From positions 1 through 23,812 of the IMG/VR virus record IMGVR_UViG_3300021594_000251: a stretch of 23,812 nucleotides of DNA; one strand, given 5' to 3'. Origin of the DNA: a virus. The translations under genes and the position numbers were made by a program. A model generated the notes under the pieces. It worked only from the letters and a program-made list of their open reading frames with translations, made no database searches and was not told where the DNA came from. Every line of letters starts with the position of its first letter. The first letter of the stretch is position 1. Below, piece after piece: positions 5,358 through 16,226 of this stretch.

Positions 5358-8300
5358 ATGACAGATATCAAGAGAGTTAGAATCAACGACATCGTGGAAT
5401 CTCAGATTCCAGAGTTTTTAAATGAGGAATCTCCTTTATTTAAAGTTTTTTTGAAGTCTTACTATAATTCTTTAGATCATAAGTCTGGTGCTATAGATTT
5501 AGTTGATAACATAAAGTTTTATAAAAGTGTAGAGGCTTTTAATAATAATGATTTAGTTCAGTCAACGACTTTAAATGGGTACATTTATGCGTCAGATAGT
5601 ACCATTAATGTCGATAGTACTGATTCTTGGCCAGAAAAATATGGACTATTAAAGATAGATGATGAAATTATAACTTATACTGAAAAAACTGCCACATCTT
5701 TTATCGGATGTATAAGAGGATTTAGTGGAATAGATCAAATAAAATCCACACAAAATTCAGAGTTTTTACAATTTCAGAAAACAGAAGCAGAAGAACACGA
5801 AGATAACTCTATTGTATATAATTTAAGTAATTTATTTTTAGTAGAATTCTTTGAAAAGTTTAAATATGAATTTGTACCTGGATTTGAATCAAGATCTTTT
5901 TCTGAAGGAATTTCCTCAGAAAATATTTTAACAAGAATTAAAGATTTTTATAGATCCAAAGGAACAAATTCATCATATGAAATTTTATTCAAAATTTTAT
6001 ATGGTAAAGATATTCAAATAATTAAACCACAAGATTATACACTAGTACCTTCATCTAATAGCTATTTTGTAACAAAAAATATTTTAGTAGAAAAAATTTC
6101 TGGAGGAGATCCAACAGAAACAAAAGGAAATTTTTTATACCAAAATCTTCCTGGTATAGGTACAGTTAGTGCTTCGATTTATAACGTAGAATATAGACCT
6201 ATAGGAAATAAACTATTTTATGAAATATCTTTAGACTCTACTTCTTTTAGTGGAGTATTTCAAGTTTCTGGTAAAACTAAAGTATTAGAATATACTCCTG
6301 CAGGTTCAAATAGTATTCTTGTAGACTCTACTATTGGATTTTCTAAATCTGGAAAACTTTTAGTAAAACCAAAAGATTCTAATTATATAGAAATTACTTA
6401 CTCTGATAAGAGTAGCAATCAATTTTTAGGAGTTAGTGGAGTTACTAAGCCTCTTGACTTTTCTTTGGATATTGTAGAAGAGAAATTTGCTTACAGTTAC
6501 ATTGGTGTTGGTAATACATCTAAAGTAGATTTTAGAGTTATCAATGTAATTGATTCTATAGATTTCTCAGAAACTTCCAATTTAAAAGTAGGTGATAAGA
6601 TAAGACTATCAGGTTTTGGTAAGGATATGTCTTCTAGCTATCAATTTAGTAGCTGGATATACAATGTTCCAACAAATCACAATATAAAAAATGTATCTCA
6701 GGTAGATTCCGATAAGTATAGGATAATATTATATGATGAGGTTTCTTTTTATAAAGAACAGACTATAAAACTGGAAGATATCTTAGGAAATATTTCTGAT
6801 GCTACCATTCTAGATGTAGAGTATCCAGCTGGAGATACAATTAAAAAGTATACTAATAGAATTCTAGTTCAAGTTACTGGGTCTACTTTTAATGTTTTGG
6901 ATTCTAAAATATTAAAAACTTTAATCATAAAATCTAGTCATTTTTCCAATGATTATTCATATATTAATATTATCCCATCCGGAGTACAAAATACCTATAT
7001 TGATTTTAAAGAACAAAATTTTTATGTAACTTCTACTGGTTTACCAAATTATACTATTGAGGCTTCTGATACTAAAAAAACAATCTCGGTAGTAGGAGCT
7101 TCTTCCACAAGTTTAATTTATTGTCCAAGACATAATATACAAACTGGAGAATCTGTTTATTATGATCCAGGTACTAATTCCACTTCAGGGTTATCTACTG
7201 GATTTTATTTTGTAACTAGAGTAGATTTAGATAACATAAAATTATCTTTCAGTAAAAATGATATTTTCTCCAAGAAGTATATTACACTGAATCCATTAAC
7301 TGGTAATTTAGATTTTATCTATAAATCTGGATATCAAAATAAAATCATAAAAAATCAAAAGATATTTAAAAAGTTTGATCTTACTGGTAGAAAGAAAATT
7401 TTTGATGATAAGAATAAAAGATCTACCAATAATAAACAAATAGGACTTTTATCAAATGGAGTTGAGATACTATCTCCAACATTATTTGACGAAAATATTT
7501 ACTATGGAAAGTTGAGTTCAATTGAGGTAACTAATTCTGGAAAAGATTATGATGTTGTAAATGTTCCACAAATAATAATTCAAGATGAACAAGGATCTAA
7601 TGCAAAAGCTCACTTAAATTTAAGTGGTGAAGTAAAATCTATTAAAGTTATTAATCCAGGAATTGGATATCAAACAAAACCAAAAATTACTATAACTGGC
7701 GGAAATGGTAGTGGATGCGTATTAGAATCAAATTTAGTAAAGTCAAGGATTACTGTTGGTTTTAGACCAAGTATATCTGTAGATGTTGGATCAAACTCTA
7801 TTACCTTTATTAATAATCATAATCTCGTAGACGGCGAAGAAATAATTTACAATTCAAATGGAAACGCTAACATAATTGGATTAGTAGATAAATCTCATTA
7901 TTTTGTTGGGGTTTCTTCTGAAAAAATTATTAAGCTATATAATACCTTCACAGATGCAGTTGATAAAACAAATGAAATAAACATAACTGGTATTAGTTCT
8001 GGTTCTCATTCTTTAGAAACACTAAAAAATAAAAATACTATTACTAGGGTTTATGTAAAGGATCCCGGTAAAGGTTATTCTAACAGAGCAGTAAGAATTC
8101 CATCGCAATTTACAACAGGAGAAACTGTAGGTATCAACACTTTTGATTCTTACATTTTTGCGACTAAACATGGATTTAATGATGGTGAATTAGTAACATA
8201 TAATCATACTGGAACTCCAATTTCAGGATTATCGACATCAATTAATTATTATGTAAAAGTTTTAGATGCAAATAGATTTAAGTTATCTGTAGCTGGTATT

Positions 8301-11300
8301 GGAACTACTCTTTCCAAAGAAGATTTTTCAAATAAAAAATATGTTAAGTTTTCTAGTGTAGGCCTTGGTACACATATAATTGCATATCCGCCAATTACAA
8401 TTAATGTAGAAACTATTTCCGAAATTGGTGAAAGTAGTATAGTGACTCCCATTCTACAACCTGTGGTTTTGGGATCAATATCTGATGTTTATCTTGAAGA
8501 TGGTGGCATTGGATATGGTTGCACAGATATTTTAAATTTCCATAGAAGACCTTTGGTTACAGTTCAGACCGTAACTTCTGAGTGTGTATTAAAACCTATT
8601 ATTCTTGGTGGTTCTATTATAGATGTAAAGATAATAAACAGTGGAAATGGATATAGAGCTGACTCGGATATTGTAATAAGTGGAGATGGATCTTTTGCTG
8701 AAATTGACCCAATAGTTACGAATGGTAGAGTAACTGGTGTCAATGTATTACGTGGAGGTGTTGGATATGCATCTTCTAATACCGTATTAACTGTTGTTAA
8801 TAGAGGTAAAGATGCTAAGTTCCTAGCAAATGTTAATGAATGGAAAATTAATCAGGTAATTAAACTTTCTGGACAAATTTCCAATGAAGATGATGGAGTA
8901 TTGTTCCCCAGTAAGAATGAAGATCTTGGATTACAATTTATAAATTTCTATGCACCTAAAAAGTTAAGATATCAATTAGATGATAACTTTACCGAAACAA
9001 ATAAAGAAAGTCCAAATAATAAAGTACACTCTCCAATACTAGGATTTTCTTATGATGGATATCCTATTTACGGACCATATGGCTATGATCCATTAGTTGG
9101 TGGTACTATAAGACTATTAAAAACAAGTTATGAACTTCAACCTGATTTAACGCCAGGAATTAGACCTCCAGGGTTTATTGCAGGGTATTTCATTGATGAC
9201 TATATTTTTACCGGAGCCGGAGATTTAGATCAATATAATGGAAGATGGTGTAAAACTCCACAGTATCCTAATGGAACTTATGCTTACTTTAGTTCAATAA
9301 CTGTTGATCCTACTGGCAAATCCTCTCCAACATATCCATATATTATTGGAAAATATTTTAGAGGTACTCCAATAGAGGACAATTTCTTACAAAAAATAAA
9401 TCAAGATACGGATCTATCTTCATATAGAATAACAAGAAATATTGGCCCATATTATATTAATAGTAATAATTCTGGATATGATTTGATTGATAAAATTTCT
9501 GATACTTATAAACAAGAATTTAGAGTTAAGGAAGTTCAGGATTCCGGTATTGAGAGTGCAGTTATATTTTCTCCTGGGGACAATTATAGAATAAATGATA
9601 GACTTTTAATTAATAATAAGAATACATCTGGAACTGGAGCAAATATTGTAGTAGATTCTTTAAAAGGAAAAGAAATAGAATCTTTTATGATCGAGGATGT
9701 AAAAATAGAAAATGTTACATTCTTATTTAAAAATGATGTAGTAGTCGTCCAAACAACAGAACCACATGAACTTTCTAATGGTGAAGTGATAACGATAACT
9801 GGTGTTTCTACCATAACTGCTTCTGAATTGGAAGGTAACTGGAAAGTATCAGTAGAAAATAAAACAGTTCAATTATCTGAAAATATTACAGTTGCTGCTT
9901 CTGGTGTTACCACTTTTATTGGTGTTAAGGACATAAACGGATTTAATGTTAATGATGTTATTGGCATAGGAACAGAAATTTTAAGGATAGTTGACATATC
10001 TGCTCCTAGATCTGGATTTTATGTTAATAGGTTAGCAAATCCAGGAATTCATACAGCAGGAATAGATAATGTTAGGTTATTGCCAACAAGTTTTGAGTTT
10101 GTACCAAAGAGTCCTGTAACTCAAGCTACCTTTGAAAATAGTGTAACATTTTTCAATCCAAAAGAAACTGTAGGTACAGGAACAGATAAAACTATAAGAT
10201 ATATTGTCGGTATTGGAACCAGCACTGTTGAAGCCAGGGTTATCCCATCCAGATCCATTTATATACCAAATCATAGATTTTACACTGGTGAACCTCTTTT
10301 ATATGGTCCAGGTTTAGGTGGAACTAGTTTATATTTTAATAATGTGGGTAGTGGAGTAAGTATTCCACTTTTAGATGGTCAAATAGTTTATGCCGTTAAT
10401 TTGGGTAAAGATCATATTGGATTATCGACACTTGGATTTACCACAACTAGTGGTATAGGAACTAATTTAAATTCAGTAGAATTTGTTAATTTTGATTACT
10501 CATTTAGTATAATTGGTTCAGCACACTCACTGACAACATTATATCCAGAAATAAAAGGATCTATTTCCAAACATAATGGTATAGTAACTACTACTAGTAG
10601 TCATGGATTAAGTAATAATGATATAGTTAATCTCAGTATTAATAATAGAGAACTAGATGAAGTAAAGATTCTTTATAATCCTGAAATAAGAAAATTAACA
10701 ACTGCAAAAATACCTTTCGCTAATACTGATGTTTCTATTGCTGATAATACAATAGGTATTGGGTCAGCTATTTTAAAAACTGGAGATAAAGTAGTTTATC
10801 ATACTGAGGGAAGTACTGTTGGTGGATTGCAAAATAATAGTACTTATTATATTTTAAGACTAAATCTGAATAGAATTCAACTTTGTGAATATGAATCTGA
10901 TATTAAGAACTCCAATGTAATAGATCTTACATCAACTGGACATGTATCGCATGGTTTTTATCTAATAAACCCTCCATTGAATTTTGTCGAAGGTAGTATT
11001 ATAAAATTTGATTTGTCTGATCCAAGTCTTCTTGAAATGGATCTACAATTCTATGAAGATCCCGATTTCCAAAATACTGTAGAGGTTATTGGAAATGATA
11101 TTGATAACTTTGTTATTTCTAGAACTTTGGAATCACCAGGAACTTTTGGATCTTACGTTACTTTAGATTCATCTAATAAACAATACCCTAAATTACTGTA
11201 TTATAATTTAATCGCTAAAAATCCACTAGATCTTAGAAAAAAAGAAATAACATCCGATAGAGAAGTAAAAGGAAATAATAAATTAACGGTAACTAAACAC

Positions 11301-14300
11301 TCTTTAGATAAGAGTTATATAGTTTCAGTGCCAAATGATACTACATTTACTTTCAATCTAAGTCAAAAATTAACTAAGCTTGAAGAACAGGCATATATTT
11401 CTTCTAATGAAAATGTTACTTATACTACAAAATCTAAAACGGCTTTAGGTCCAATAAATTCTCTTAAAATTAATTTCCCAGGAAGAGGTTATAAAAAATT
11501 ACCTTTTGTTGAAGGAATTGACACGCAATTTGGTGAAAATGCTATTATTAAACTCAAATCTTCCAAAATAGGTAGAGTCGAAGATTATGAGAGAATCAAA
11601 GATGGATTTGATTATCCAACAGATCCAACTTTAACTCCTTCTTTAAGTGTACCAACAGTTATTGGAATAAGAGATATTTTAACTATAGATTCTGTTGGTA
11701 TTTTAACTGGAGGTAGAGGATATAATACTGCTCCGACTTTATTTGTAAAGGATAACCCATCAATAAAATTAAAAGCTGATATAACTGGAGGTTCAGTAAC
11801 AAAAGTCACTATAGTTAACAACTCAACTTCTTTGAGTTCACCACTACAAATTTCCTCAATTTATAATTCTAATGGATATGATATTGATAATGTTTCTGTT
11901 TCTGGAAATGATGTAACTTTAGAATTATTAGATACTAATTTTATTAATGTTGGTTTTGGGAATACACAAATTGATTTTCCTTTCGCAGTTGGAGATGAAA
12001 TTTTTATTGAAGGTTGCCGACTGACTAATTCCACTTCATCCAAGGCAAACTTTAATTCTAAATCATATGGATATAGATTCTTTAAAATTACTTCCACTAG
12101 CGTAGAAAATAAAACCATTACTTATAGTATGTCTGGTATTTCTACGGGAGATTTTGGTACTTATGATGATACCATTACTTTGGGATATGTAGTTAATAAA
12201 AAATCTATGCCATCATTTGAGATGATCTTAAATGATAATGTTAACTATCTGTCTGGAGAAAGAGTAACTTCTAGAGTCTTCTCTGGAAATGTAATGGAGG
12301 GTGGATGGGATAATGAACTAAACCAGTTGAGAATAAATGATTCTGCTGGAAGTTTGATAGTTGGAGACAGAATATTTGGAGAAAATTCCAAAATAAATGG
12401 AGTAGTTGAATATTTTGATACTTTTAATCTAAACTCTACTTTAGGAGTTTCCAGAGATAAAGTTGGAGTGATAGACAATGCTGTTGGAATATTAAATGAT
12501 TTCCAACAAAGAATTTCAGATAATTTCTATTATCAAAAGTTTTCTTATGCTATTAAGAGCGAAATACCTTATGATTCTTGGAGAGAATCTGTAAGATCCT
12601 TGGTGCATCCATCCGGATTTAAAGAATTTTCAGACTTAGAAATCGTTACCGAGGCTACTCAACCCGAAGTTCAAATTGGTATATCAAAATCTACAGATCT
12701 AAGACCAACAGTTTTAGAATCAGCATCATCATTCCTAGTTAATGTTGATAATAAAATTTCTATTGGTGAAAGAAGTAATTTTAATTTAGTTTATGAGGAA
12801 GATTTTCTTGATGATGGTTCTGTAGAGAAGGTATTCTTTAATGAAGGTATTGCTTTAAGAAATTATATTTTAAATAAAACAAATAAAGTTGTAACAATAG
12901 ATGACATTAGTAGTCAATTTGATGGATCATCAATTCAAACTCTTGATGGAACTTATGCTGATGCTTCTGATCTATTAGATGGAAACAAAGCTTTTATTCA
13001 GCAAGAAGTAGTTGGATTTATCACTGCAACTTATCCTGGAATAGTTACCAGTGTTGGATGGAGTAAAACCAGTTTTACTGAAGAAATAGGAAATGTTGTA
13101 GATGCTATATCTCATGACATTAAGTACAATTCTAACAATAAATCAGTAGGCCAGGGACTGGATTATTGGTCTGGTATTGGAACAAGTTATATTTCTGGCA
13201 TCACCACTGAAAGATTATCTGCTTATAATTACATAACAGATATATCAAAATACATTATTAATAATGTTGGAGTTAAAACTTCATATCAACTTGGAACTCC
13301 ATTTGCAATAACAACTTCATCTTATAATAATGTTACTGGAATTCAGACTATTAGATTAACTCCCGCAAATATAGTTAATTTAAATGCCTCTGTTGGTGAT
13401 TACGTTGTAGTTAAAAATCTAGTTTTTTCTTGCAACTCTGGTGGAGGAATAAGTACTGCAATATTCCCAAATCTTGGTGCAGGTTTGGATGGAAACGGCC
13501 CATTATCACCAAAAGGATTTGTATATGAAATTATTGGAATAGGTTTGAGTACGATAGAAATAAATCCAGGAATATCTACTATTGATCACACATATGTTGG
13601 TGGCGGCACGGTAGAAAAAGCATTTATATCTACCAGTCAGTACTATAATTTTTCAATTTTAGCAGATTCGGATTGTAGTGTATCTTATAGTTCTAGTTGT
13701 TGTGCTAATGTTCAATCTTCAATTGTGAATTATGTTGGAATTATTACTACAATAATAGGATTAGGAACAGCCTCTAGTCCAGAAATAACCTATCCATCCA
13801 TAACAAGAGGTGGAGTTATAGTAGGTTTAACCACATTTAAATTAACATCAAATGGAAATCCACTATTTAAGAGAGAGTTTAGTGGATCTGATTCAAATGT
13901 AATTAAGATTGACACTGATACTTTTATTTTCAATAATCACAATTTCCAAAGTGGTCAAGAACTGATTTATACCTATTCTGGAACTCCAATTGGAATAGCA
14001 ACTACTTCATATACCACTGAAATTAAAGATATTTTAATGCAGGTTGGTAATTATAATGGAACATCAATTTATGAAAATGGGTATGGTGCTGCTATTACAA
14101 CATCAATAACTGGAATTTCTACGGTATTAGTTCCAGCAGGTCCAACAACGCAATTATTTAATGATGTAGTAGGAACCAGTACTTCTGGTGGAATTAATGC
14201 TGTGTTCGATGTAGTAGTTTCGTATTCTGCAACAACAGGACAACCATTATCAACATCAATTTCTCTGGTTTCAGGTGGAAAAGGATTTGCCGTTGGACAA

Positions 14301-16226
14301 ACAGTATCTATAGCTGGTACTTATTTTAAAGGATCTAATCCAACAAATAATCTCTCATTTGTAGTAAGTTCAACTGGACCAACAGTAATTCAAGCGGCAG
14401 CAAATCAAACCTATTCAAATGTTCCCTCTTTGGATGTAAATGGAGCTACATTTAGTGTTTCTAGAAACAATGATGGAGAAATAAGTTCAATACAAGTTAC
14501 CAATGGCGGATCTGGATATGCATCTACCTCCGTAATTTCTATTGCAGGCACTTACATAGGTGGTTCTAATTCTAACGATAATGTTTCATTTACACCTATT
14601 GTTCTTGGATCGAATAAACTTCCAAAATCTGTATTTGTCACTAAATTGGATGATAGTAAGTTTAAATTATCAGGATTATCTACTGCAACTATACTCAATA
14701 TAGTTGGTTTTGGTACTGGAATCCATTCATTTGAGTACAAAGAACCCAATACAAGTTCTATTATCACCATAGATGGAGTTATTCAGACTCCAATTAGAAG
14801 TAAATCATTATCCATAACTTTAGGTTCCCCTGTTTCTTCAGCTTCTACAACTTTAATACAAGTTTTAACTGGAATATCTTCTCTTTATACTGGTGACATC
14901 ATTAATATGAATTCCGAATATGTTGTTGTTAAGAATATCGGTGTCGCAGGAACTGATATTATTAAAGTAGAAAGGGGATATTTGGGAACTTCTGCAGGAG
15001 TCCATACTGTTGGAGTAGCTTGTACCGTATTAACTGGTGATTATAATATTGTAGGAGATGTAATTTACTTCACTACAGCACCATATGGAAAAATTGGTCC
15101 AGTAGGATTAAAAACTGGATCTATATTTGGTGGAAGAGTTTTCTCTAGACAATTTGATCCTGGTGAACCTGAAGATAAGAATATTATTTTGGATGATATA
15201 TCTTTATCATTTACTGGAATAGCCGCTACAGAGTTTACTGCAAAAACTAAAGGATCTACAACAACTGCTCTATTCAATAATACTAATTCATCAACAAATA
15301 TCAATAATAATCCTATAATTTTAATTAATAATGTTTTCCAACGTCCTAGAACGGATTATGATATAGACGGTACTTCCGAAAATGTAATTAAGTTTTTAAC
15401 TGGAACTCCTAGTGCGGGTAAAATAGTTAAAGTCGGTGTGACTACTGGATATGGATATTATCCTTTATTGGGCGCGAGTGCAGTGGCTAATGTTTCTGCA
15501 GCTGGAACTATTTCTTCTTTAACTCTTACTGGAAGTGGATCTGGATATAGATTACCTCCAACTGTAGGCATTTATTCTACTGTTGGTTCTGGAGCAAGTA
15601 TAACTGCATCAGTTAGTGCAGCCGGTACAATAACCGGGTTCACAATTGTTAACGCTGGATCTGGTTACACTACAACCTCCATCCCAGAAGTTGTAATAGG
15701 AATACCTACTGCCTATAGTAATTTGGGAGTAGCATATACTGGCGGTTCTTCTGGAGTAGGCCAGGGTGCAAAAATTTCAGTTACTGTTGGTCAAGGATCT
15801 AGTATTATTGATTATAAAATAGATAACCCTGGAATTGGATATAAAGTAGGTGATATATTAAAAGTACCAAATTTACTGATAAATTCTGGATTATCTACTG
15901 TTTTCCAAGAATTTAGACTAACTGTTAGAGAAGTTCAAACCGATAAGTTTTCTGGTTTTTATCCTGGACAGTTTATATTATTCGATGATTTTTCTGATAG
16001 ATTCAATGGATTCCGTAAAAAGTTTACACTATCCGTTACTAATAACAATGTTAGAGAAATTCTGAGTTTAAAAACTCTCGCTGGAACTGATTTAAACTTA
16101 GAAAATAATCTTTTCATCTATATTAATGATATTTTACAAATTCCTGGAGTTTCTTATACGTTCTCTGGATCTAGAGTTTTATTTACTGAAGCTCCAAAAC
16201 AAAATTCCACCTGCACATCTTTTTGA
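5358..16226 (+). CDS. Giant gp7-position virion protein, N-terminal part
   Basis: This 3622-residue ORF fills the place of gp7 between gp6 and gp8. The first 130 residues (SQIPEFLNEESPLFKVFLKS, then YGLLKIDDEIITYTEKT and GCIRGFSG) look like the wedge-binding start of cyanophage gp7-type proteins. The rest is mainly beta repeats. Gly-Tyr units like PGIGYQTKPKITITGG recur many times, and a second repeat type has an HxFxxGexVxY core (HGFNDGELVTY, HNLVDGEEIIY, HNIQTGESVYY). A YHYH-type domain with YDGYPIYGPYGYDP lies near 1195-1310. The segment near 2575-2650 (VVDAISHDIKYNSNN) is another recurring structural-protein module. A Cys cluster (DCSVSYSSSCC) is near 2773. The frame ends abruptly at TGA 16224-16226, and the rest continues in the +1 frame. 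It is probably an external baseplate fibre or adhesin, synthesised late. Confidence 0.85.
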   Translation: MTDIKRVRINDIVESQIPEFLNEESPLFKVFLKSYYNSLDHKSGAIDLVDNIKFYKSVEAFNNNDLVQSTTLNGYIYASDSTINVDSTDSWPEKYGLLKIDDEIITYTEKTATSFIGCIRGFSGIDQIKSTQNSEFLQFQKTEAEEHEDNSIVYNLSNLFLVEFFEKFKYEFVPGFESRSFSEGISSENILTRIKDFYRSKGTNSSYEILFKILYGKDIQIIKPQDYTLVPSSNSYFVTKNILVEKISGGDPTETKGNFLYQNLPGIGTVSASIYNVEYRPIGNKLFYEISLDSTSFSGVFQVSGKTKVLEYTPAGSNSILVDSTIGFSKSGKLLVKPKDSNYIEITYSDKSSNQFLGVSGVTKPLDFSLDIVEEKFAYSYIGVGNTSKVDFRVINVIDSIDFSETSNLKVGDKIRLSGFGKDMSSSYQFSSWIYNVPTNHNIKNVSQVDSDKYRIILYDEVSFYKEQTIKLEDILGNISDATILDVEYPAGDTIKKYTNRILVQVTGSTFNVLDSKILKTLIIKSSHFSNDYSYINIIPSGVQNTYIDFKEQNFYVTSTGLPNYTIEASDTKKTISVVGASSTSLIYCPRHNIQTGESVYYDPGTNSTSGLSTGFYFVTRVDLDNIKLSFSKNDIFSKKYITLNPLTGNLDFIYKSGYQNKIIKNQKIFKKFDLTGRKKIFDDKNKRSTNNKQIGLLSNGVEILSPTLFDENIYYGKLSSIEVTNSGKDYDVVNVPQIIIQDEQGSNAKAHLNLSGEVKSIKVINPGIGYQTKPKITITGGNGSGCVLESNLVKSRITVGFRPSISVDVGSNSITFINNHNLVDGEEIIYNSNGNANIIGLVDKSHYFVGVSSEKIIKLYNTFTDAVDKTNEINITGISSGSHSLETLKNKNTITRVYVKDPGKGYSNRAVRIPSQFTTGETVGINTFDSYIFATKHGFNDGELVTYNHTGTPISGLSTSINYYVKVLDANRFKLSVAGIGTTLSKEDFSNKKYVKFSSVGLGTHIIAYPPITINVETISEIGESSIVTPILQPVVLGSISDVYLEDGGIGYGCTDILNFHRRPLVTVQTVTSECVLKPIILGGSIIDVKIINSGNGYRADSDIVISGDGSFAEIDPIVTNGRVTGVNVLRGGVGYASSNTVLTVVNRGKDAKFLANVNEWKINQVIKLSGQISNEDDGVLFPSKNEDLGLQFINFYAPKKLRYQLDDNFTETNKESPNNKVHSPILGFSYDGYPIYGPYGYDPLVGGTIRLLKTSYELQPDLTPGIRPPGFIAGYFIDDYIFTGAGDLDQYNGRWCKTPQYPNGTYAYFSSITVDPTGKSSPTYPYIIGKYFRGTPIEDNFLQKINQDTDLSSYRITRNIGPYYINSNNSGYDLIDKISDTYKQEFRVKEVQDSGIESAVIFSPGDNYRINDRLLINNKNTSGTGANIVVDSLKGKEIESFMIEDVKIENVTFLFKNDVVVVQTTEPHELSNGEVITITGVSTITASELEGNWKVSVENKTVQLSENITVAASGVTTFIGVKDINGFNVNDVIGIGTEILRIVDISAPRSGFYVNRLANPGIHTAGIDNVRLLPTSFEFVPKSPVTQATFENSVTFFNPKETVGTGTDKTIRYIVGIGTSTVEARVIPSRSIYIPNHRFYTGEPLLYGPGLGGTSLYFNNVGSGVSIPLLDGQIVYAVNLGKDHIGLSTLGFTTTSGIGTNLNSVEFVNFDYSFSIIGSAHSLTTLYPEIKGSISKHNGIVTTTSSHGLSNNDIVNLSINNRELDEVKILYNPEIRKLTTAKIPFANTDVSIADNTIGIGSAILKTGDKVVYHTEGSTVGGLQNNSTYYILRLNLNRIQLCEYESDIKNSNVIDLTSTGHVSHGFYLINPPLNFVEGSIIKFDLSDPSLLEMDLQFYEDPDFQNTVEVIGNDIDNFVISRTLESPGTFGSYVTLDSSNKQYPKLLYYNLIAKNPLDLRKKEITSDREVKGNNKLTVTKHSLDKSYIVSVPNDTTFTFNLSQKLTKLEEQAYISSNENVTYTTKSKTALGPINSLKINFPGRGYKKLPFVEGIDTQFGENAIIKLKSSKIGRVEDYERIKDGFDYPTDPTLTPSLSVPTVIGIRDILTIDSVGILTGGRGYNTAPTLFVKDNPSIKLKADITGGSVTKVTIVNNSTSLSSPLQISSIYNSNGYDIDNVSVSGNDVTLELLDTNFINVGFGNTQIDFPFAVGDEIFIEGCRLTNSTSSKANFNSKSYGYRFFKITSTSVENKTITYSMSGISTGDFGTYDDTITLGYVVNKKSMPSFEMILNDNVNYLSGERVTSRVFSGNVMEGGWDNELNQLRINDSAGSLIVGDRIFGENSKINGVVEYFDTFNLNSTLGVSRDKVGVIDNAVGILNDFQQRISDNFYYQKFSYAIKSEIPYDSWRESVRSLVHPSGFKEFSDLEIVTEATQPEVQIGISKSTDLRPTVLESASSFLVNVDNKISIGERSNFNLVYEEDFLDDGSVEKVFFNEGIALRNYILNKTNKVVTIDDISSQFDGSSIQTLDGTYADASDLLDGNKAFIQQEVVGFITATYPGIVTSVGWSKTSFTEEIGNVVDAISHDIKYNSNNKSVGQGLDYWSGIGTSYISGITTERLSAYNYITDISKYIINNVGVKTSYQLGTPFAITTSSYNNVTGIQTIRLTPANIVNLNASVGDYVVVKNLVFSCNSGGGISTAIFPNLGAGLDGNGPLSPKGFVYEIIGIGLSTIEINPGISTIDHTYVGGGTVEKAFISTSQYYNFSILADSDCSVSYSSSCCANVQSSIVNYVGIITTIIGLGTASSPEITYPSITRGGVIVGLTTFKLTSNGNPLFKREFSGSDSNVIKIDTDTFIFNNHNFQSGQELIYTYSGTPIGIATTSYTTEIKDILMQVGNYNGTSIYENGYGAAITTSITGISTVLVPAGPTTQLFNDVVGTSTSGGINAVFDVVVSYSATTGQPLSTSISLVSGGKGFAVGQTVSIAGTYFKGSNPTNNLSFVVSSTGPTVIQAAANQTYSNVPSLDVNGATFSVSRNNDGEISSIQVTNGGSGYASTSVISIAGTYIGGSNSNDNVSFTPIVLGSNKLPKSVFVTKLDDSKFKLSGLSTATILNIVGFGTGIHSFEYKEPNTSSIITIDGVIQTPIRSKSLSITLGSPVSSASTTLIQVLTGISSLYTGDIINMNSEYVVVKNIGVAGTDIIKVERGYLGTSAGVHTVGVACTVLTGDYNIVGDVIYFTTAPYGKIGPVGLKTGSIFGGRVFSRQFDPGEPEDKNIILDDISLSFTGIAATEFTAKTKGSTTTALFNNTNSSTNINNNPIILINNVFQRPRTDYDIDGTSENVIKFLTGTPSAGKIVKVGVTTGYGYYPLLGASAVANVSAAGTISSLTLTGSGSGYRLPPTVGIYSTVGSGASITASVSAAGTITGFTIVNAGSGYTTTSIPEVVIGIPTAYSNLGVAYTGGSSGVGQGAKISVTVGQGSSIIDYKIDNPGIGYKVGDILKVPNLLINSGLSTVFQEFRLTVREVQTDKFSGFYPGQFILFDDFSDRFNGFRKKFTLSVTNNNVREILSLKTLAGTDLNLENNLFIYINDILQIPGVSYTFSGSRVLFTEAPKQNSTCTSF
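14259..14597 (+). repeat. Duplicated VSIAGTY module in the giant gene
   Basis: Two 36-residue units start at 14259 and 14490. Both have GGxG(F/Y)A, then SIAGTY, GSN, and NxSF, with about 17 of 36 positions identical by eye. The DNA copies differ, so this is an old protein-level duplication. It illustrates how the giant gene grows by module copying. Confidence 0.65.

Noticed and set aside
8249-15304. Minus-strand ORFs within the giant gene and others at 18426-23188
   Set aside because: They lie fully inside long, well-supported + strand genes and lack recognisable products.
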